A stretch of DNA of 64,000 nucleotides, from assembly GCA_024508355.1 (NCBI GenBank), contig JAMZEJ010000001.1, positions 186,001 to 250,000 on the forward strand. The letters are read 5' to 3'. This document shows, one piece after another, positions 26,439 to 37,629 of the stretch. The notes beneath the pieces were generated by a model. The model was given only the letters and a program-made list of their open reading frames with translations, had not been told where the DNA came from and searched no databases. The position numbers and the translations under genes are program-made. Position 1 is the stretch's first letter; each line of letters opens with the position of its first letter. This stretch comes from Rhizosaccharibacter radicis (lineage in GTDB: Bacteria; Pseudomonadota; Alphaproteobacteria; Acetobacterales; Acetobacteraceae).

Positions 26439-27353
26439 CTAGCGCTTCAACAACCGCAGCACGTCGTCGAGCTGGTCCAGCGTGTCGTACTGGATGCGCA
26501 AGCTGCCGCCCTTGCCGCCGAACTGCACCTCGACCTTGAGGCCCAGCGACTCCCGCAGCTCCTTCTCGAGGCTGGCGATCTCCGGATCCTTGGCGTCGCG
26601 CGGCCTGGGGGTGGCCTTGGCGTCCGCCGTGAGGGCGGCATGGCGGCGCACCATCTCCTCGGTCTGGCGCACGTTGAGGCGCCCCGCCAGCACCGCCTGC
26701 AGCCCGATCGCCGGCTGCGGATGACCCAGCAGGGCACGGGCATGGCCGGCGCTGATCTGGTTGGCGGCGAGCGCCTGGCGCACCGCGTCGGGCACCTGCA
26801 GCAGCCGCACCGTGTTGGCCACGTGCGAGCGGGACTTGCCCACGGCGCCCGCCAGCTCCTCCTGGGTGAGGCCGTATTCCGACAGCAGGCGCTGCATGCC
26901 CTCGGCTTCTTCCAGCGCGTTCAGGTCCTGGCGCTGGAGGTTCTCCACCAGCGCCGCCGCCATGGCGTCCGCGTCGTCCAGCGGCAGCACGTGCACCGGC
27001 ACCTCGTGCAGCCCGGCCATCTGCGCCGCGCGCCAGCGGCGCTCGCCGCCGATGATCTGGTGCCGGTCGCCGCCGTTTGGATGCGGCCGCGCCAGGATCG
27101 GCTGCAGAAGGCCCCGGGTGCGGATGGAAGCGGCCAGCTCCTCCAGCGCCCCCGGCTCGATCGCCTGCCGGGGCTGGAACGGTCCCGGCTCCAGCCACTC
27201 GATCGGCAGGGCGCGCAGCGCCGGCCCGGCGGGGGGGTTGCCAGACTCGCCGTCTCGCGGGGCGGTCTGGCGGACGAAGGACGGCGCGGTCTCGCCCAGC
27301 AGCGCCGCGAGGCCGCGTCCGAGGCGCGGGCCGCTGTCTTTCTTGCGGCTCAT
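26439..27353 (-). CDS. parB: Chromosome partitioning protein ParB
   Basis: CTP-dependent DNA clamp that loads at parS sites and segregates the origin. 304 aa. N-terminal KDSGPRLGRGLAALLGE (a ParA-interaction type LGRGL motif), then PNPQ-like LEPGPFQPRQ, the CTPase box GERRWRAAQMAGL, the helix-turn-helix LTQEELAGAVGKSRSHVANTVRLLQ, and a C-terminal dimerisation leucine-rich end. ATG at 27353 overlaps the parA stop by 4 bp. The N-terminal linker (residues 20-45) is Gly/Pro-rich. No parS site was found by eye. Confidence 0.96.
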   Translation of the reverse strand: MSRKKDSGPRLGRGLAALLGETAPSFVRQTAPRDGESGNPPAGPALRALPIEWLEPGPFQPRQAIEPGALEELAASIRTRGLLQPILARPHPNGGDRHQIIGGERRWRAAQMAGLHEVPVHVLPLDDADAMAAALVENLQRQDLNALEEAEGMQRLLSEYGLTQEELAGAVGKSRSHVANTVRLLQVPDAVRQALAANQISAGHARALLGHPQPAIGLQAVLAGRLNVRQTEEMVRRHAALTADAKATPRPRDAKDPEIASLEKELRESLGLKVEVQFGGKGGSLRIQYDTLDQLDDVLRLLKR

Positions 27354-28225
27354 GCGCGGGCCGGTCCGGACGCCGTCCTGGCGCCGCCGGCGCCCAGACG
27401 CGCCATCAGCTCGGCCGCCAGCTTCTCGTAGGACAGGGCGCCGGAGGAACGCGCGTCGTAGAGGTTCACCGGCTTGCCGTGGCTCTGCGCCTCGGAGATG
27501 CGGATGTTGCGGGGGATCACCGTCTCGAACACCTGGTCGCCGAAGAAGGAGCGGGCATCGGCCGCCACCAGCTCCGACAGGTTGTTGCGCCGGTCGAACA
27601 TGGTCAGCACCAGCCCTTCGAGCTTCAAGGCGCCGTTGAAGGCGCGGCGCACCCTGTCCACCGTGCGCACCAGCTGGCTCACCCCTTCCAGCGCGAAGAA
27701 CTCGCATTGCAGCGGCACCAGCACCGCGTCGGCCGCCACCAGCGCGTTCAGCGTCAGCAGCCCGAGCGAGGGAGGGCAGTCGATCAGCACGAACTCGTAC
27801 GCGCCGGCACCCTCCGTCTCGTGGTGCAGCGCCTCGCGCAGCCGGAACTCGCGGCGCTCCATCTCCACCAGCTCGATCTCGGCGCCGGCGAGGTTGGTGT
27901 CGGCCGGCACCGCGGACAGGTTCGGCACCAGCGTGGGCGCGGCCAGGGCGCCGAGCGTGCGGGCGTGGGTGATCAGGTCGTAGGACCCGGCATGGCGCTG
28001 GTTGTAGTCGATGCCGAGCCCGGTGGACGCGTTGCCCTGCGGATCGAGGTCGACCAGCAGCGACCGGTGCCCGAGCCCGGCCAGCGCGGTGGCGAGGTTG
28101 ATCGCCGTGGTGGTCTTGCCGACACCGCCCTTCTGGTTGGCGAGCGCCAGCACCCGCGGCCGCTTGCGCCCGGCGGAAGAAGAAGGGGAACTAGCTTCGC
28201 CGGGGCCCGGCGTCGGATGTGGCAC
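27350..28225 (-). CDS. parA: Chromosome partitioning ATPase ParA
   Basis: Walker-type ATPase that moves the ParB-origin complex. 291 aa. Deviant Walker [22 protein letters not shown] (signature Lys residues), [16 protein letters not shown], Walker [18 protein letters not shown], and [15 protein letters not shown] near the end. From the ATG at 28225 it carries about 23 Pro/Ser-rich residues before the ATPase core and overlaps the end of rsmG by 35 bp; a start closer to the core would remove the overlap. Order rsmG-parA-parB on one strand is the ancestral alphaproteobacterial arrangement. Confidence 0.96.
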   Translation of the reverse strand: MPHPTPGPGEASSPSSSAGRKRPRVLALANQKGGVGKTTTAINLATALAGLGHRSLLVDLDPQGNASTGLGIDYNQRHAGSYDLITHARTLGALAAPTLVPNLSAVPADTNLAGAEIELVEMERREFRLREALHHETEGAGAYEFVLIDCPPSLGLLTLNALVAADAVLVPLQCEFFALEGVSQLVRTVDRVRRAFNGALKLEGLVLTMFDRRNNLSELVAADARSFFGDQVFETVIPRNIRISEAQSHGKPVNLYDARSSGALSYEKLAAELMARLGAGGARTASGPARA

Positions 28226-28811
28226 GCCTGATGTCGCTCAATCGGAGGATGACGCCGTCCGCGCTGGTCCGGCTGGGAATGCGGGTGGCCGCCATGTGCC
28301 ATTCGGCGGCGGCGGCGGTCAATTCGTCCCCGGCCTGCCGGCCCTTGAGGAACAAGCAGATCCCCCCCGGCGCCAGCAGCGGTTCCGCCCAGCCGAGCAG
28401 CCTGCCGAGCGGCGCCAGCGCCCGGGCGGTCACCACCGGGGCCGGTGGCGGCCTCGCTTCCTCCAGCCGTTGCGGCAGCACGGAAACGCTGGCACCGCAG
28501 GTGCGCGCAGCTTCGCGCAGGAAGCTCGCCTTGCGCTGGTCGCTCTCGATCAGCGTCGCCGGCAGTCCGGTGGCGATCGCCAGGATCAGCCCGGGAAAGC
28601 CGGCGCCGGAGCCCATGTCGGTCAGGGTGGCGGCGTCCGGCGGCAGCAGCGGCACCAGCTGGAGGCAGTCGGCGACGTGTCGTTGTTCCAGCACCGGCAG
28701 GTCGGCCGGCGAGACCAGGTTGATGCGTGCGTTCCAGCGCCGCAGCAGCGCCGCGAACGCGACGAGCTTCTCCCGCACGGCCGGGGGCTGGTCGGGGAAG
28801 GGGGGGGTCAT
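28191..28811 (-). CDS. rsmG: 16S rRNA (guanine-N7-)-methyltransferase RsmG (GidB)
   Basis: Methylates G527 of 16S rRNA using SAM. 206 aa. [16 protein letters not shown] at the N-terminus is family-typical; the SAM pocket is [30 protein letters not shown] holds the acidic ribose ligand; [16 protein letters not shown] and FLKGR follow. ATG at 28811. In relatives mnmG lies immediately upstream; here about 4.6 kb of unrelated genes intervene. The C-terminus overlaps the parA start. Confidence 0.94.
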   Translation of the reverse strand: MTPPFPDQPPAVREKLVAFAALLRRWNARINLVSPADLPVLEQRHVADCLQLVPLLPPDAATLTDMGSGAGFPGLILAIATGLPATLIESDQRKASFLREAARTCGASVSVLPQRLEEARPPPAPVVTARALAPLGRLLGWAEPLLAPGGICLFLKGRQAGDELTAAAAEWHMAATRIPSRTSADGVILRLSDIRRATSDAGPRRS

Positions 28812-29435
28812 GGGACGGAACGGGCAGGAACAACCATCGCCGGTGCAATAAGCGGTCCGTCCCGGCGCGGGTCAAATCCCGGTCGCAGGGTGGAGGGGCG
28901 ATGGCCACCGGCGCACCGGGAGGCGGCGGACCTCGAGCTTGCTTGACGGAAGATGAGAACCGCCATTTGGGCGCGAGTTCTGGAACCGCGGAACACGCCG
29001 TGAGGCTCAGGTGCCGCCGGCGGCAGCGTCCCGACCTTAATCCTCCGGGCGCGCTTCCATGCATGTCCGCACCGTGGATACGCGAGGCCAGTTTTCGCAC
29101 TCAACACGCCACGTCGTTCCTACGATCCCAAGGGTCCAAGGGAGTGACGATCCCGAAGGTTTCGAACGGCGCAGGCCCTGGGGGGAGAAGATCGGGAACC
29201 GATGCCTGTCACCTGGGAAGGGGATGCCGGAGCCGATGCTTCCCTAAGAGATCCGGTGGCCGGACTGATGGTGCCCGGCCAACCCTTCCAGCAGTTCCTA
29301 TACGGCTGTCTGGTGCGAGGCGCGGCCGGCTGTCTCGGCGGGAACTGGAGGAGGCAGGAGAACCTCATCCACAACAGCTACGCCGCGTCCCGGATCAGTG
29401 GAGGTTGGAATCAGGCTTCCTCCGCCGTCGGTTCG
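28812..29435. other. 624-bp gap at the left edge of the toxin island
   Basis: Separates rsmG from the AT-rich toxin/immunity genes. It is GC-rich to about 29.4 kb, and I find no gene with recognisable motifs. It may hold the promoter of rsmG-parA-parB, displaced from mnmG, and remnants of the inserted element. A weak open frame at 29120-29374 (minus) has no domain-like sequence. Confidence 0.45.
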
Positions 29436-29987
29436 CTATATGTCGACACGCTTGCCAGATATTGTGCTGACCTTGAGCATCTCATACACGGCTTGGCCGA
29501 TCTCTTGTACGGTATCTTCAGCGGACACTTCTTTCATCGCATCCTTGTTTTTGGGATCATTGACCAAAGCCTCTACGATGCCCGTCTTTTTTCGATTGGT
29601 GGCCAGCATCGTGATAGGACCTCCTATGCCTCTTTTCCAAGTCGCGATCACTTCGACGGCGTTGGTAAAAACCTGCTTCGGCGATCGATAATTGAATTCT
29701 GCGGCGATTGCCGTCTTCGTCTCCGAAAGTCGATGATCGCTCGCAGCTTTAAATTTTTCAAAAGCAGCTTGATCCCACTCGGTAGGATCAAACCTGTAAT
29801 GGCTAGAGGAATCCAGGGATTTTAGTAGGTTTTCTCCAATCCAAGCTGGAGATGCATGTCCGGACGTATATTTATGCCATCCTGTTGGGGACATATATTT
29901 TCCATGATACCCGTCAACAGCTACACAAAATGTATACCTATGCGCAAACATTATAGATGCTCGCGCAACTGACTTTGTATCCATCAT
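29436..29987 (-). CDS. Candidate immunity protein for the adjacent CDI-type toxin
   Basis: 183 aa, AT-rich compared with flanking genes, and starting only 2 bp after the toxin stop, the usual toxin-then-immunity order. No signal peptide or membrane helix: soluble and charged, consistent with a cytosolic inhibitor. I recognise no named domain; visible segments include VAVDGYHGKYMSPTGWHKY and the C-terminal EIGQAVYEMLKV. Immunity function is inferred from position, size and composition. It could instead be a cargo gene of unknown role. Confidence 0.6.
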   Translation of the reverse strand: MMDTKSVARASIMFAHRYTFCVAVDGYHGKYMSPTGWHKYTSGHASPAWIGENLLKSLDSSSHYRFDPTEWDQAAFEKFKAASDHRLSETKTAIAAEFNYRSPKQVFTNAVEVIATWKRGIGGPITMLATNRKKTGIVEALVNDPKNKDAMKEVSAEDTVQEIGQAVYEMLKVSTISGKRVDI

Positions 29988-29989
29988 GA

Positions 29990-31273
29990 TTATGACACTG
30001 AGTTTATGGTGATTGATAACGGCTTAGTGGATGATCCGTTATCAGTTGCCAACGTGGTTTTGGTAAATAATGTTGTGATTTGCTGGTATACTTGGCAGAT
30101 AGCCTGCCACTGCGCATCTGTCGTCGTTCCCGGAACGGCTATCTGTAGCTGGAATTTATTGATGTCGTCTTGCGTAAATGGCGTTGTATTCGATGCAAAA
30201 CCTTGGTCAGCGTAATTCAGCATCTTTTCGGCATACTTGACCATCGTGGTAGTGATACGACTTGGGGTATTGGAGTAACTTGAAGCTCCTGTATCAAGTG
30301 TTTTCACACTGACTGCAATCCAAGCTGATTGATTCCATTGATCGAATACAGGGAAGCTGCTTGCTGTCTGCTGATAGCCATCACCAAGTGCTTCAGTAAC
30401 ATAGTTCTCATATGGATAGCCTTGTTGTTGAAGCCTTTGAGCAAGGCCAACCCCGACATTTTGTGAATACCACTTGATGCCATCTTTGTAATCCAGGTTG
30501 GTGTTTGCCGCCCCGATCGTCGTATTTGCCAGCGGCGTCACGTGCTGAGCTTTGAATGAAGCAGGATCGCAGGGGTCGGGAGTTCCTAAGCTTTGCTGTT
30601 CGGCAACCGCATCGAGGCCCGTGGCCTGATCCACCGCGGCGCTGAGGAACGACAGGCCGCCCTGGCCCAGGACGCCCATCACCGCCACGTTGTCGTCGGC
30701 GCCGTCGATGTAGGAGGTGGTCAGCGCACTCGCGATCAGGGCGTTGGCCTGGGTCTGGTTGTCGAGCGACGCGATGTCCTGCTGGATCCAGTGCATGCCG
30801 GTGGGCGTGACATAACCGGCGGCGATCGTGGCGAGTTGATCCTGCGACTGCCCCGCCTCGGCCGCGTAGGCGAGGCTCAGGGTGTAGAGGTTTCCTTCGG
30901 CATCACTGATCTGCTGGGCCGTCGGACTGCCCTGCCCCCAATCGGCATAGAGGTTGGAGACGATCGTCAGCGCTTCGCTGGAATGCGCGGCGATGGCCCG
31001 CTGATCGGTCAAGGCCTGACCATTGGCGAGGTTGTTTTCTGCGTTGGCGAGCGTGTCGCTGTCCGCGCTGTGGCCGAACGCCTGGACATAGATGGCATCG
31101 ATCGCCTTGGCGGCGTCTTGCGATGTCGCGATAGCCGAGCGGATGCTGGTAAGCGATGCGCCGCCAGCGAGCTTGTTCTCTCGATCGATGAGTTCGTCGG
31201 ATGACGGGGAGCGCCCCAGCACCTGGCTGTAGATGTTGTTGATCTGATCCTGAGCGGACTGGCTGGAGGACTC
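29990..31273 (-). pseudogene. Polymorphic toxin C-terminal part: DUF4214-like repeats plus CDI-type nuclease tip
   Basis: 410 aa are readable from a GTG at 31222; the frame runs 17 codons further upstream to a TGA at 31274-31276. The first ~110 residues are repeats of about 47 aa resembling DUF4214 (IYVQAFGHSADSDTLANAE, NLYADWGQGSPTAQQ). The last ~165 resemble the EC869 CdiA nuclease tip: YENYVTEAL, FPVFDQWNQ, AVSVKTLDT (about residue 300-310), LQIAVPGTTTDAQWQ and LSITINS. The Glu, Asp and Ser-x-Lys order fits a PD-(D/E)xK-like DNase. Base composition shifts sharply near 30.58-30.60 kb, at the repeat/toxin junction. No secretion signal remains, so this is probably an orphan tip or remnant. 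Confidence 0.7.
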
Positions 31274-31595
31274 TCATTGCCGGACCTGACTCAGGCTGCC
31301 GCCCGGGCTCGGATAGCCTTGTCCGTGGCCCAGGTCGGCCGAGAATGCCGCGTGGCCGTCGACCGGCAGGAAGATGCCGTTGGTCGGCTTCTGGGAACGA
31401 GAGAAACGTTGCCGCGCAAGGTGCCGTTCGCGAGGGCGCCGCTGCGAGGCCATCGTGCGTCGGAGCGCGGACGTGATCGGGTTTCTGCGCGCAGATGTTC
31501 TGGAACCGCACGCTAGCTGTTCAATCACCGCCGAGACGGCGAAGGAGGACGTCAGGCACTTCCCGCGACGATCTCTCCTGCTCCGATCGATCGTA
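31274..31595 (-). pseudogene. In-frame upstream remnant of the toxin gene
   Basis: The same reading frame continues above the TGA at 31274-31276 and ends with FSADLGHGQGYPSPGGSLSQVR. GGSLSQVR lines up with GGASLTSIR in the next repeat, so the stop falls inside a repeat rather than at a natural end. Further upstream the sequence becomes Arg/Ser-rich and loses repeat character before the mscS stop at 31596. Interpreted as a decayed 5' part; an unrelated chance frame cannot be excluded. Confidence 0.4.
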
Positions 31596-32798
31596 TCATC
31601 CGGACATGCCAATCCCGCTCGCGGCGGCGCCGGACGCGCCCGAGGCGGAGGGCGGGCGGGGGATGGGCGGCGACAACGTGTCGCGGTCCGGCCAGACGGC
31701 GCCGCCGGGCAGCGAGGGCACGATCGCCTGGCGGTTGCGCGGCAGGGCTTCCGGGCATTCGGCGATGATGCGGTCGAGCATCTTCTCGCGGATGTCGCAG
31801 CGCAGGTCCCAGCTTTGCAACGCCCCGGACGCGCCGGCGATGATGCGGATCTTCTTGGTGATGCCGTCGCTGTCCGCGACCTGGCAGGCCAGCACCTCGC
31901 GGTCCCAGAGCGGGCAGGTCTCGATCACCTCGTCCAGCATGGCGCGGATGCGCGACATGGGTGCCGCGTAGTCCAGCTGCAGGAACACCGTGCCGATCAG
32001 GGCGGCCGAGTTGTGGGTCCAGTTCTCGAACTGGTTCTCCAGAAAGAACGAGATCGGCACGATGTGGCGGCGCAGATCCCACACCCTGAGCACCACGTAG
32101 GTGCTGGTGATCTCCTCCACCCAGCACCAGTCGCCGTTGATGATCACCAGATCCTCGATGCGGATCGGCTGGGTGATGGCGATCTGGATGCCGGCCAGCA
32201 GGTTGGTCAGCAGCGGGCGGGCGGACAGGCCCACCACCAGCGAGGCGGCGCCGGCGGAGGCGAACAGCGATACGCCGTACTGACGCACGGAATCGAACGT
32301 CATCAGCGCCACGCCCACCGTGACCAGCCCGGCCAGGATCTCCAGCATCCGCCGCAGCACCCGCACCTGGGTCTGGTGCGAGCGGATGGCGATGTCGTCG
32401 GTGGCGTTGCGCGCGGCGATGCGGCCGAGATAGGCGTCGGTGAACACGTGCAGCGCCACGCGGATGCCGTTGCCGATCGCCAGGATCATCAGCACCGCCA
32501 GCCCCTTGGCCACCAGCGAGGTGGTCGCGTAGGTGAAGGAGGTGGCGGGAATGGTGGCGCCCACCACGATGATCACCAGCATGATCCGCGCCGTGGGCCG
32601 GATCTCGCGCATGAAGTTGCGCACGAAGGCGCCGCGACGCTGGCCCGGCAGGCGCAGGATCGCATCCATGATCAGCCGGTCCGCCAGCAGCGCCAGCCCG
32701 ACCGCCAGCACCAGCAGCAGCACGGAGAACACCGGCCCGGGCAGCCAGTCCACCTGCTGCCGGAGGCGCGACAGGGTGATGAGGTAGTCGTTCCGCAA
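31596..32798 (-). CDS. MscS-type mechanosensitive ion channel protein
   Basis: 400 aa from a TTG at 32798; AGGA lies 9 bp upstream and no ATG/GTG fits better. Three or four N-terminal membrane helices (VFSVLLLVLAVGLALLADRL, ARIMLVIIVVGATI, KGLAVLMILAIGNGI, ILAGLVTVGVALMTF) lead to the pore helix ASAGAASLVVGLSARPLLTNLLAG, then the MscS beta domain with ITQPIRIEDLVIINGDWCWVEEI and PISFFLENQFENWT. The C-terminal cytosolic domain ends in a Pro/Ser tail. Probably a YnaI/YbdG-like osmotic safety valve. It separates rsmG from mnmG. A perfect 17-bp palindrome lies 78 bp upstream. Confidence 0.88.
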   Translation of the reverse strand: MRNDYLITLSRLRQQVDWLPGPVFSVLLLVLAVGLALLADRLIMDAILRLPGQRRGAFVRNFMREIRPTARIMLVIIVVGATIPATSFTYATTSLVAKGLAVLMILAIGNGIRVALHVFTDAYLGRIAARNATDDIAIRSHQTQVRVLRRMLEILAGLVTVGVALMTFDSVRQYGVSLFASAGAASLVVGLSARPLLTNLLAGIQIAITQPIRIEDLVIINGDWCWVEEITSTYVVLRVWDLRRHIVPISFFLENQFENWTHNSAALIGTVFLQLDYAAPMSRIRAMLDEVIETCPLWDREVLACQVADSDGITKKIRIIAGASGALQSWDLRCDIREKMLDRIIAECPEALPRNRQAIVPSLPGGAVWPDRDTLSPPIPRPPSASGASGAAASGIGMSG

Positions 32799-33428
32799 GC
32801 GTTCGTCCTTCGTCGCGATCGGGAGGGCGCGGCCAGGCGAGGACAGGCCCCCTCGGGAGGGAAGCCGCCGTCGAGATGCTGCATTGCAGCATGACGCGGC
32901 GCGGTGGCAAGCGCCCGGACGGGATAAGTGTTCCAGCCTTACCGGTCGACCGCCGATCCGCCCCGGCATCGGCCCCATGGTTCCAAGCGCGTCCTCCCGC
33001 GTCCGCTCCGGTCGCGATGGCTCGTTCGCACGGAGGCTCGACGCCGGGCAGATCCGCCGGGCCTTCCACGGCACGGGCGCCTCGGCCATCGCAAGGATCG
33101 GCCGGTCGTACGGCGCCATCTGCCCGCTGTCCCGGCGCGTCAGTCCGGATCCGGCTTCTCGATCCTCGGCCCGCTTCCCTGCCAGTCCGGTGGCCGAGGA
33201 GGTCGGGGCGACCTCCCCGGGCGGCCCTGCCATCCCGCCGTGCGCGAGGTGACCTCTCGATGCCCTTGCCGCCGGCTCAAACGACCCCGTCGGCTCGGGC
33301 GCCCCGCCGCGCGATCGGGAGCGGGCCGCGCCATGCCGCCCCGCGGGCGAGCCGCCCGCCGCGACCGGAACCGTGCGACGGACTCCCACCCCTCCCGCCG
33401 GGAGGCGGTCCTCCCCGCGATGGCGGCG
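32799..33428. other. 630-bp gap upstream of mscS
   Basis: Between mscS and the end of mnmG (both minus). It contains the palindrome at 32876-32892 and otherwise GC-rich sequence without a recognisable gene. Open frames here are Arg/Pro/Ser-rich on both strands. Confidence 0.5.
32876..32892. promoter_or_regulatory. Perfect palindrome ATGCTGCATTGCAGCAT upstream of mscS
   Basis: Eight-base arms ATGCTGCA/TGCAGCAT around one central base, 78 bp before the mscS start codon. It contains CTGC-ATT-GCAG, the TGC-rich spacing reported for PhaR-type (polyhydroxyalkanoate) repressor sites. Two related sites lie between the porin and YdcZ-type genes (19398, 19460). Very likely an operator; the regulator is unknown. 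Confidence 0.6.
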
Positions 33429-35459
<2,031 letters not shown>

Positions 35460-35644
35460 GGTGGGTGGGGTTATAGCGGAGGATGGGTGGGGAGAAACGA
35501 GGAGAGGCTTATCGGCGGGTTTTGGCCGGAAGCGGAAGGTCCGCTCTGAGGCGGAACATGCGAAGGGTGGACGTTCTCTGTCTTTCGGTCTTCGGGTATA
35601 TTTGCCCGTCACTCCTCCTGACCTAACTACTGAAGGCCAGTTCC

Positions 35645-37627
35645 TTGCGTCTCGAAAGTGTCACCGTCTCCGGCTTCCGCTGTTTCGGTTTCGACCCGCT
35701 CAAGGTTCTGCTGAGCCGTGAGGTTACTGCCGTCGTTGGCCCCAACGCCGCGGGCAAGACCGCGCTCCTTAAGGCGCTCTCCAAGCTTTTCGGGGTCAGC
35801 CGCGCCGAGCGCACCGTCCAGCGCTCCGATTTTCACCTCGCCGCCGACGCCGATACAGAGGATCGCACTGCCAAGGATCTGGTTATCGATGTTGTGATCG
35901 CGCTCCCCGAACTTGCCGATGGCACGGCGACGCCGGAGGCCGTCGCACCGTCCTTCCGCCACATGCTTATTACGCGCGAGGACAAGCCGCCTGTGTGCAG
36001 AATGCGGCTCGAAGCGCGCTGGGAAGATGACGGGACGGTTGAAGGCGAAGTGTCTCAGGATCTCTATTGGATCGACACATTGGACGACGTGCCCGCCAAG
36101 GATAAGAAGCATCCCGTACCGCCGGCAGACCGCGGCCTTATCCAACTCTACTACACGCCAGCCAGCCGCGACGCGGGCGTGCAGGTGCGGGCCACCACCG
36201 GCGCACTCGCGGCCCGGCTGCTGCGCGCCATCGAATGGTCGGACGACGCTCGCGGCAGCGTCGACGAGGCCGCCAAGGCGCTGACAGACACGTTCGAAGG
36301 GGAAGCCGCGGTCGCCGCCATAGGCAAGGCGCTACAGGCACGTTGGTCCTCGCTCCATGACGATGCCGTCGACACCAAACCGCGCCTCAGCCTGGTCAGC
36401 CGCCGCTTCGAGGAGGTAGTGAGCAAGATCGCCGTCATCTTCGAGCAAGGTCCTGACGGCCACGAGCGCGGGCTCGACGCGCTCAGCGACGGCCAGCAGT
36501 CACTGTTCTACTTCGCGCTCGTCGCCGCCGTGTTCGATATGGAGCGCCAAGTCGTCACCGGGAAGGTCGATGGCTTTCAGCAGGATCAACTGCGGATACC
36601 AGCTCTATCGATCTTTGCGTTGGAAGAACCGGAGAACCACCTCTCTCCCTATTTTCTGGCGCGCATCCTGCGCCAAGTCCGGTCCATGACCGCCGACGGT
36701 GGCGCACAGGCGCTGGTCACCAGTCACTCGCCCGCCGTGCTGAGCCGGGTCGCGCCCCGCGAGGTCCGCTACTGCCGCTGCGATCCCTCGACGCGTGTGT
36801 CTACAGTCAAGAAGATTAAGCTGCCGAACGGCGTTGGCGAGGAAGCCAAGTTCGTCCGCGGCGCAATGCTTGCCTTCCCCGAGCTCTATTTTGCGCGCTT
36901 CGTCCTACTCGTCGAAGGCGACTCCGAGCGCATCGTGTTTCCCCGTCTGGCCGAGGCGCTCGACCTTCTCATCGACCCGGCTTTCGTCGCAATCGTCCCG
37001 CTCGGCGGAAGGCATGTCCAGCACTTCTGGCGACTGCTTGCCCAACTCGACATCCCTTACGCAACGCTCCTCGACCTAGATCTCGGGCGGGAGGGCGCCG
37101 GGTTCGGTCGGATCAAGACCGCCATCGAAAACCTCATTGAGGTTGGCGTTCCAAAGGCAGACCTGCTCAAGCTCAAAACAGGCGTGCTCGCCGACGCAGA
37201 CTTCGCGGAGATGCACACGTGGCAGGGTGCGGAGGATCGAGGGGCACTCCGCGGCTGGATCGACTTCCTCAAGAAGCACGGTGTCTTCTTCTCGGAGCCA
37301 CTCGACCTCGACCTTGCCATGCTCGAGGCGTTTCCCGAAGCCTATGAAGCGGTCATTCCGGCCGGCGGTGGTCCCCGGATGGCGGCCGACGACGCGGCCA
37401 AGGCCGTGCTGGGAACGAAGGGTCCAGGGCTTACCCTCTACACCGGGCCCTACAAGGACTACCCCCCGCTCTTCCCGGCCTATCGCTACCATTTCCTGAC
37501 CCAGAGCAAGCCCGCGACGCACCTGGCCGCCTTGACCCACATCAAGCGCGCCTCGCTCAAAGCCGACATGCCGAAGGTGCTCGCCGAGGTGCTGGTCCAC
37601 ATTGCCAAGAGCCTGCGGCGAGACTGA
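35645..37627 (+). CDS. gajA: GajA-like OLD-family ATPase/Toprim nuclease (Gabija-type)
   Basis: 660 aa from a TTG at 35645 with GAAGG 8 bp upstream. N-terminal ABC-type ATPase: SGFRCF, Walker A VGPNAAGKTALLKAL (Gly32-Thr39), signature LSDGQQSLFYFALV, Walker B IFALEEPENHLSP, and H-loop VTSHSPAVLSRV. C-terminal Toprim: LLVEGDSERIVFPRLAEAL (Glu near 424) and LLDLDLGREG (Asp-x-Asp near 477). This is the OLD nuclease layout of GajA, the nicking endonuclease of Gabija anti-phage defence. It is longer than the ~580 aa prototype. Codon usage is more relaxed than in neighbours. The gajB-like gene starts 2 bp after its stop. Confidence 0.82.
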   Translation: MRLESVTVSGFRCFGFDPLKVLLSREVTAVVGPNAAGKTALLKALSKLFGVSRAERTVQRSDFHLAADADTEDRTAKDLVIDVVIALPELADGTATPEAVAPSFRHMLITREDKPPVCRMRLEARWEDDGTVEGEVSQDLYWIDTLDDVPAKDKKHPVPPADRGLIQLYYTPASRDAGVQVRATTGALAARLLRAIEWSDDARGSVDEAAKALTDTFEGEAAVAAIGKALQARWSSLHDDAVDTKPRLSLVSRRFEEVVSKIAVIFEQGPDGHERGLDALSDGQQSLFYFALVAAVFDMERQVVTGKVDGFQQDQLRIPALSIFALEEPENHLSPYFLARILRQVRSMTADGGAQALVTSHSPAVLSRVAPREVRYCRCDPSTRVSTVKKIKLPNGVGEEAKFVRGAMLAFPELYFARFVLLVEGDSERIVFPRLAEALDLLIDPAFVAIVPLGGRHVQHFWRLLAQLDIPYATLLDLDLGREGAGFGRIKTAIENLIEVGVPKADLLKLKTGVLADADFAEMHTWQGAEDRGALRGWIDFLKKHGVFFSEPLDLDLAMLEAFPEAYEAVIPAGGGPRMAADDAAKAVLGTKGPGLTLYTGPYKDYPPLFPAYRYHFLTQSKPATHLAALTHIKRASLKADMPKVLAEVLVHIAKSLRRD

Positions 37628-37629
37628 CC

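Noticed and set aside
30903..31511. Alternative minus-strand frame of 202 codons overlapping the toxin repeats
   Set aside because: The repeat register and codon bias are in the other frame; this one is Arg/Gln/Pro-rich noise.
32799..33428. Plus-strand open frame running from about 32.9 kb into mnmG
   Set aside because: Antisense to mnmG over most of its length and low-complexity; no start signal or family resemblance.
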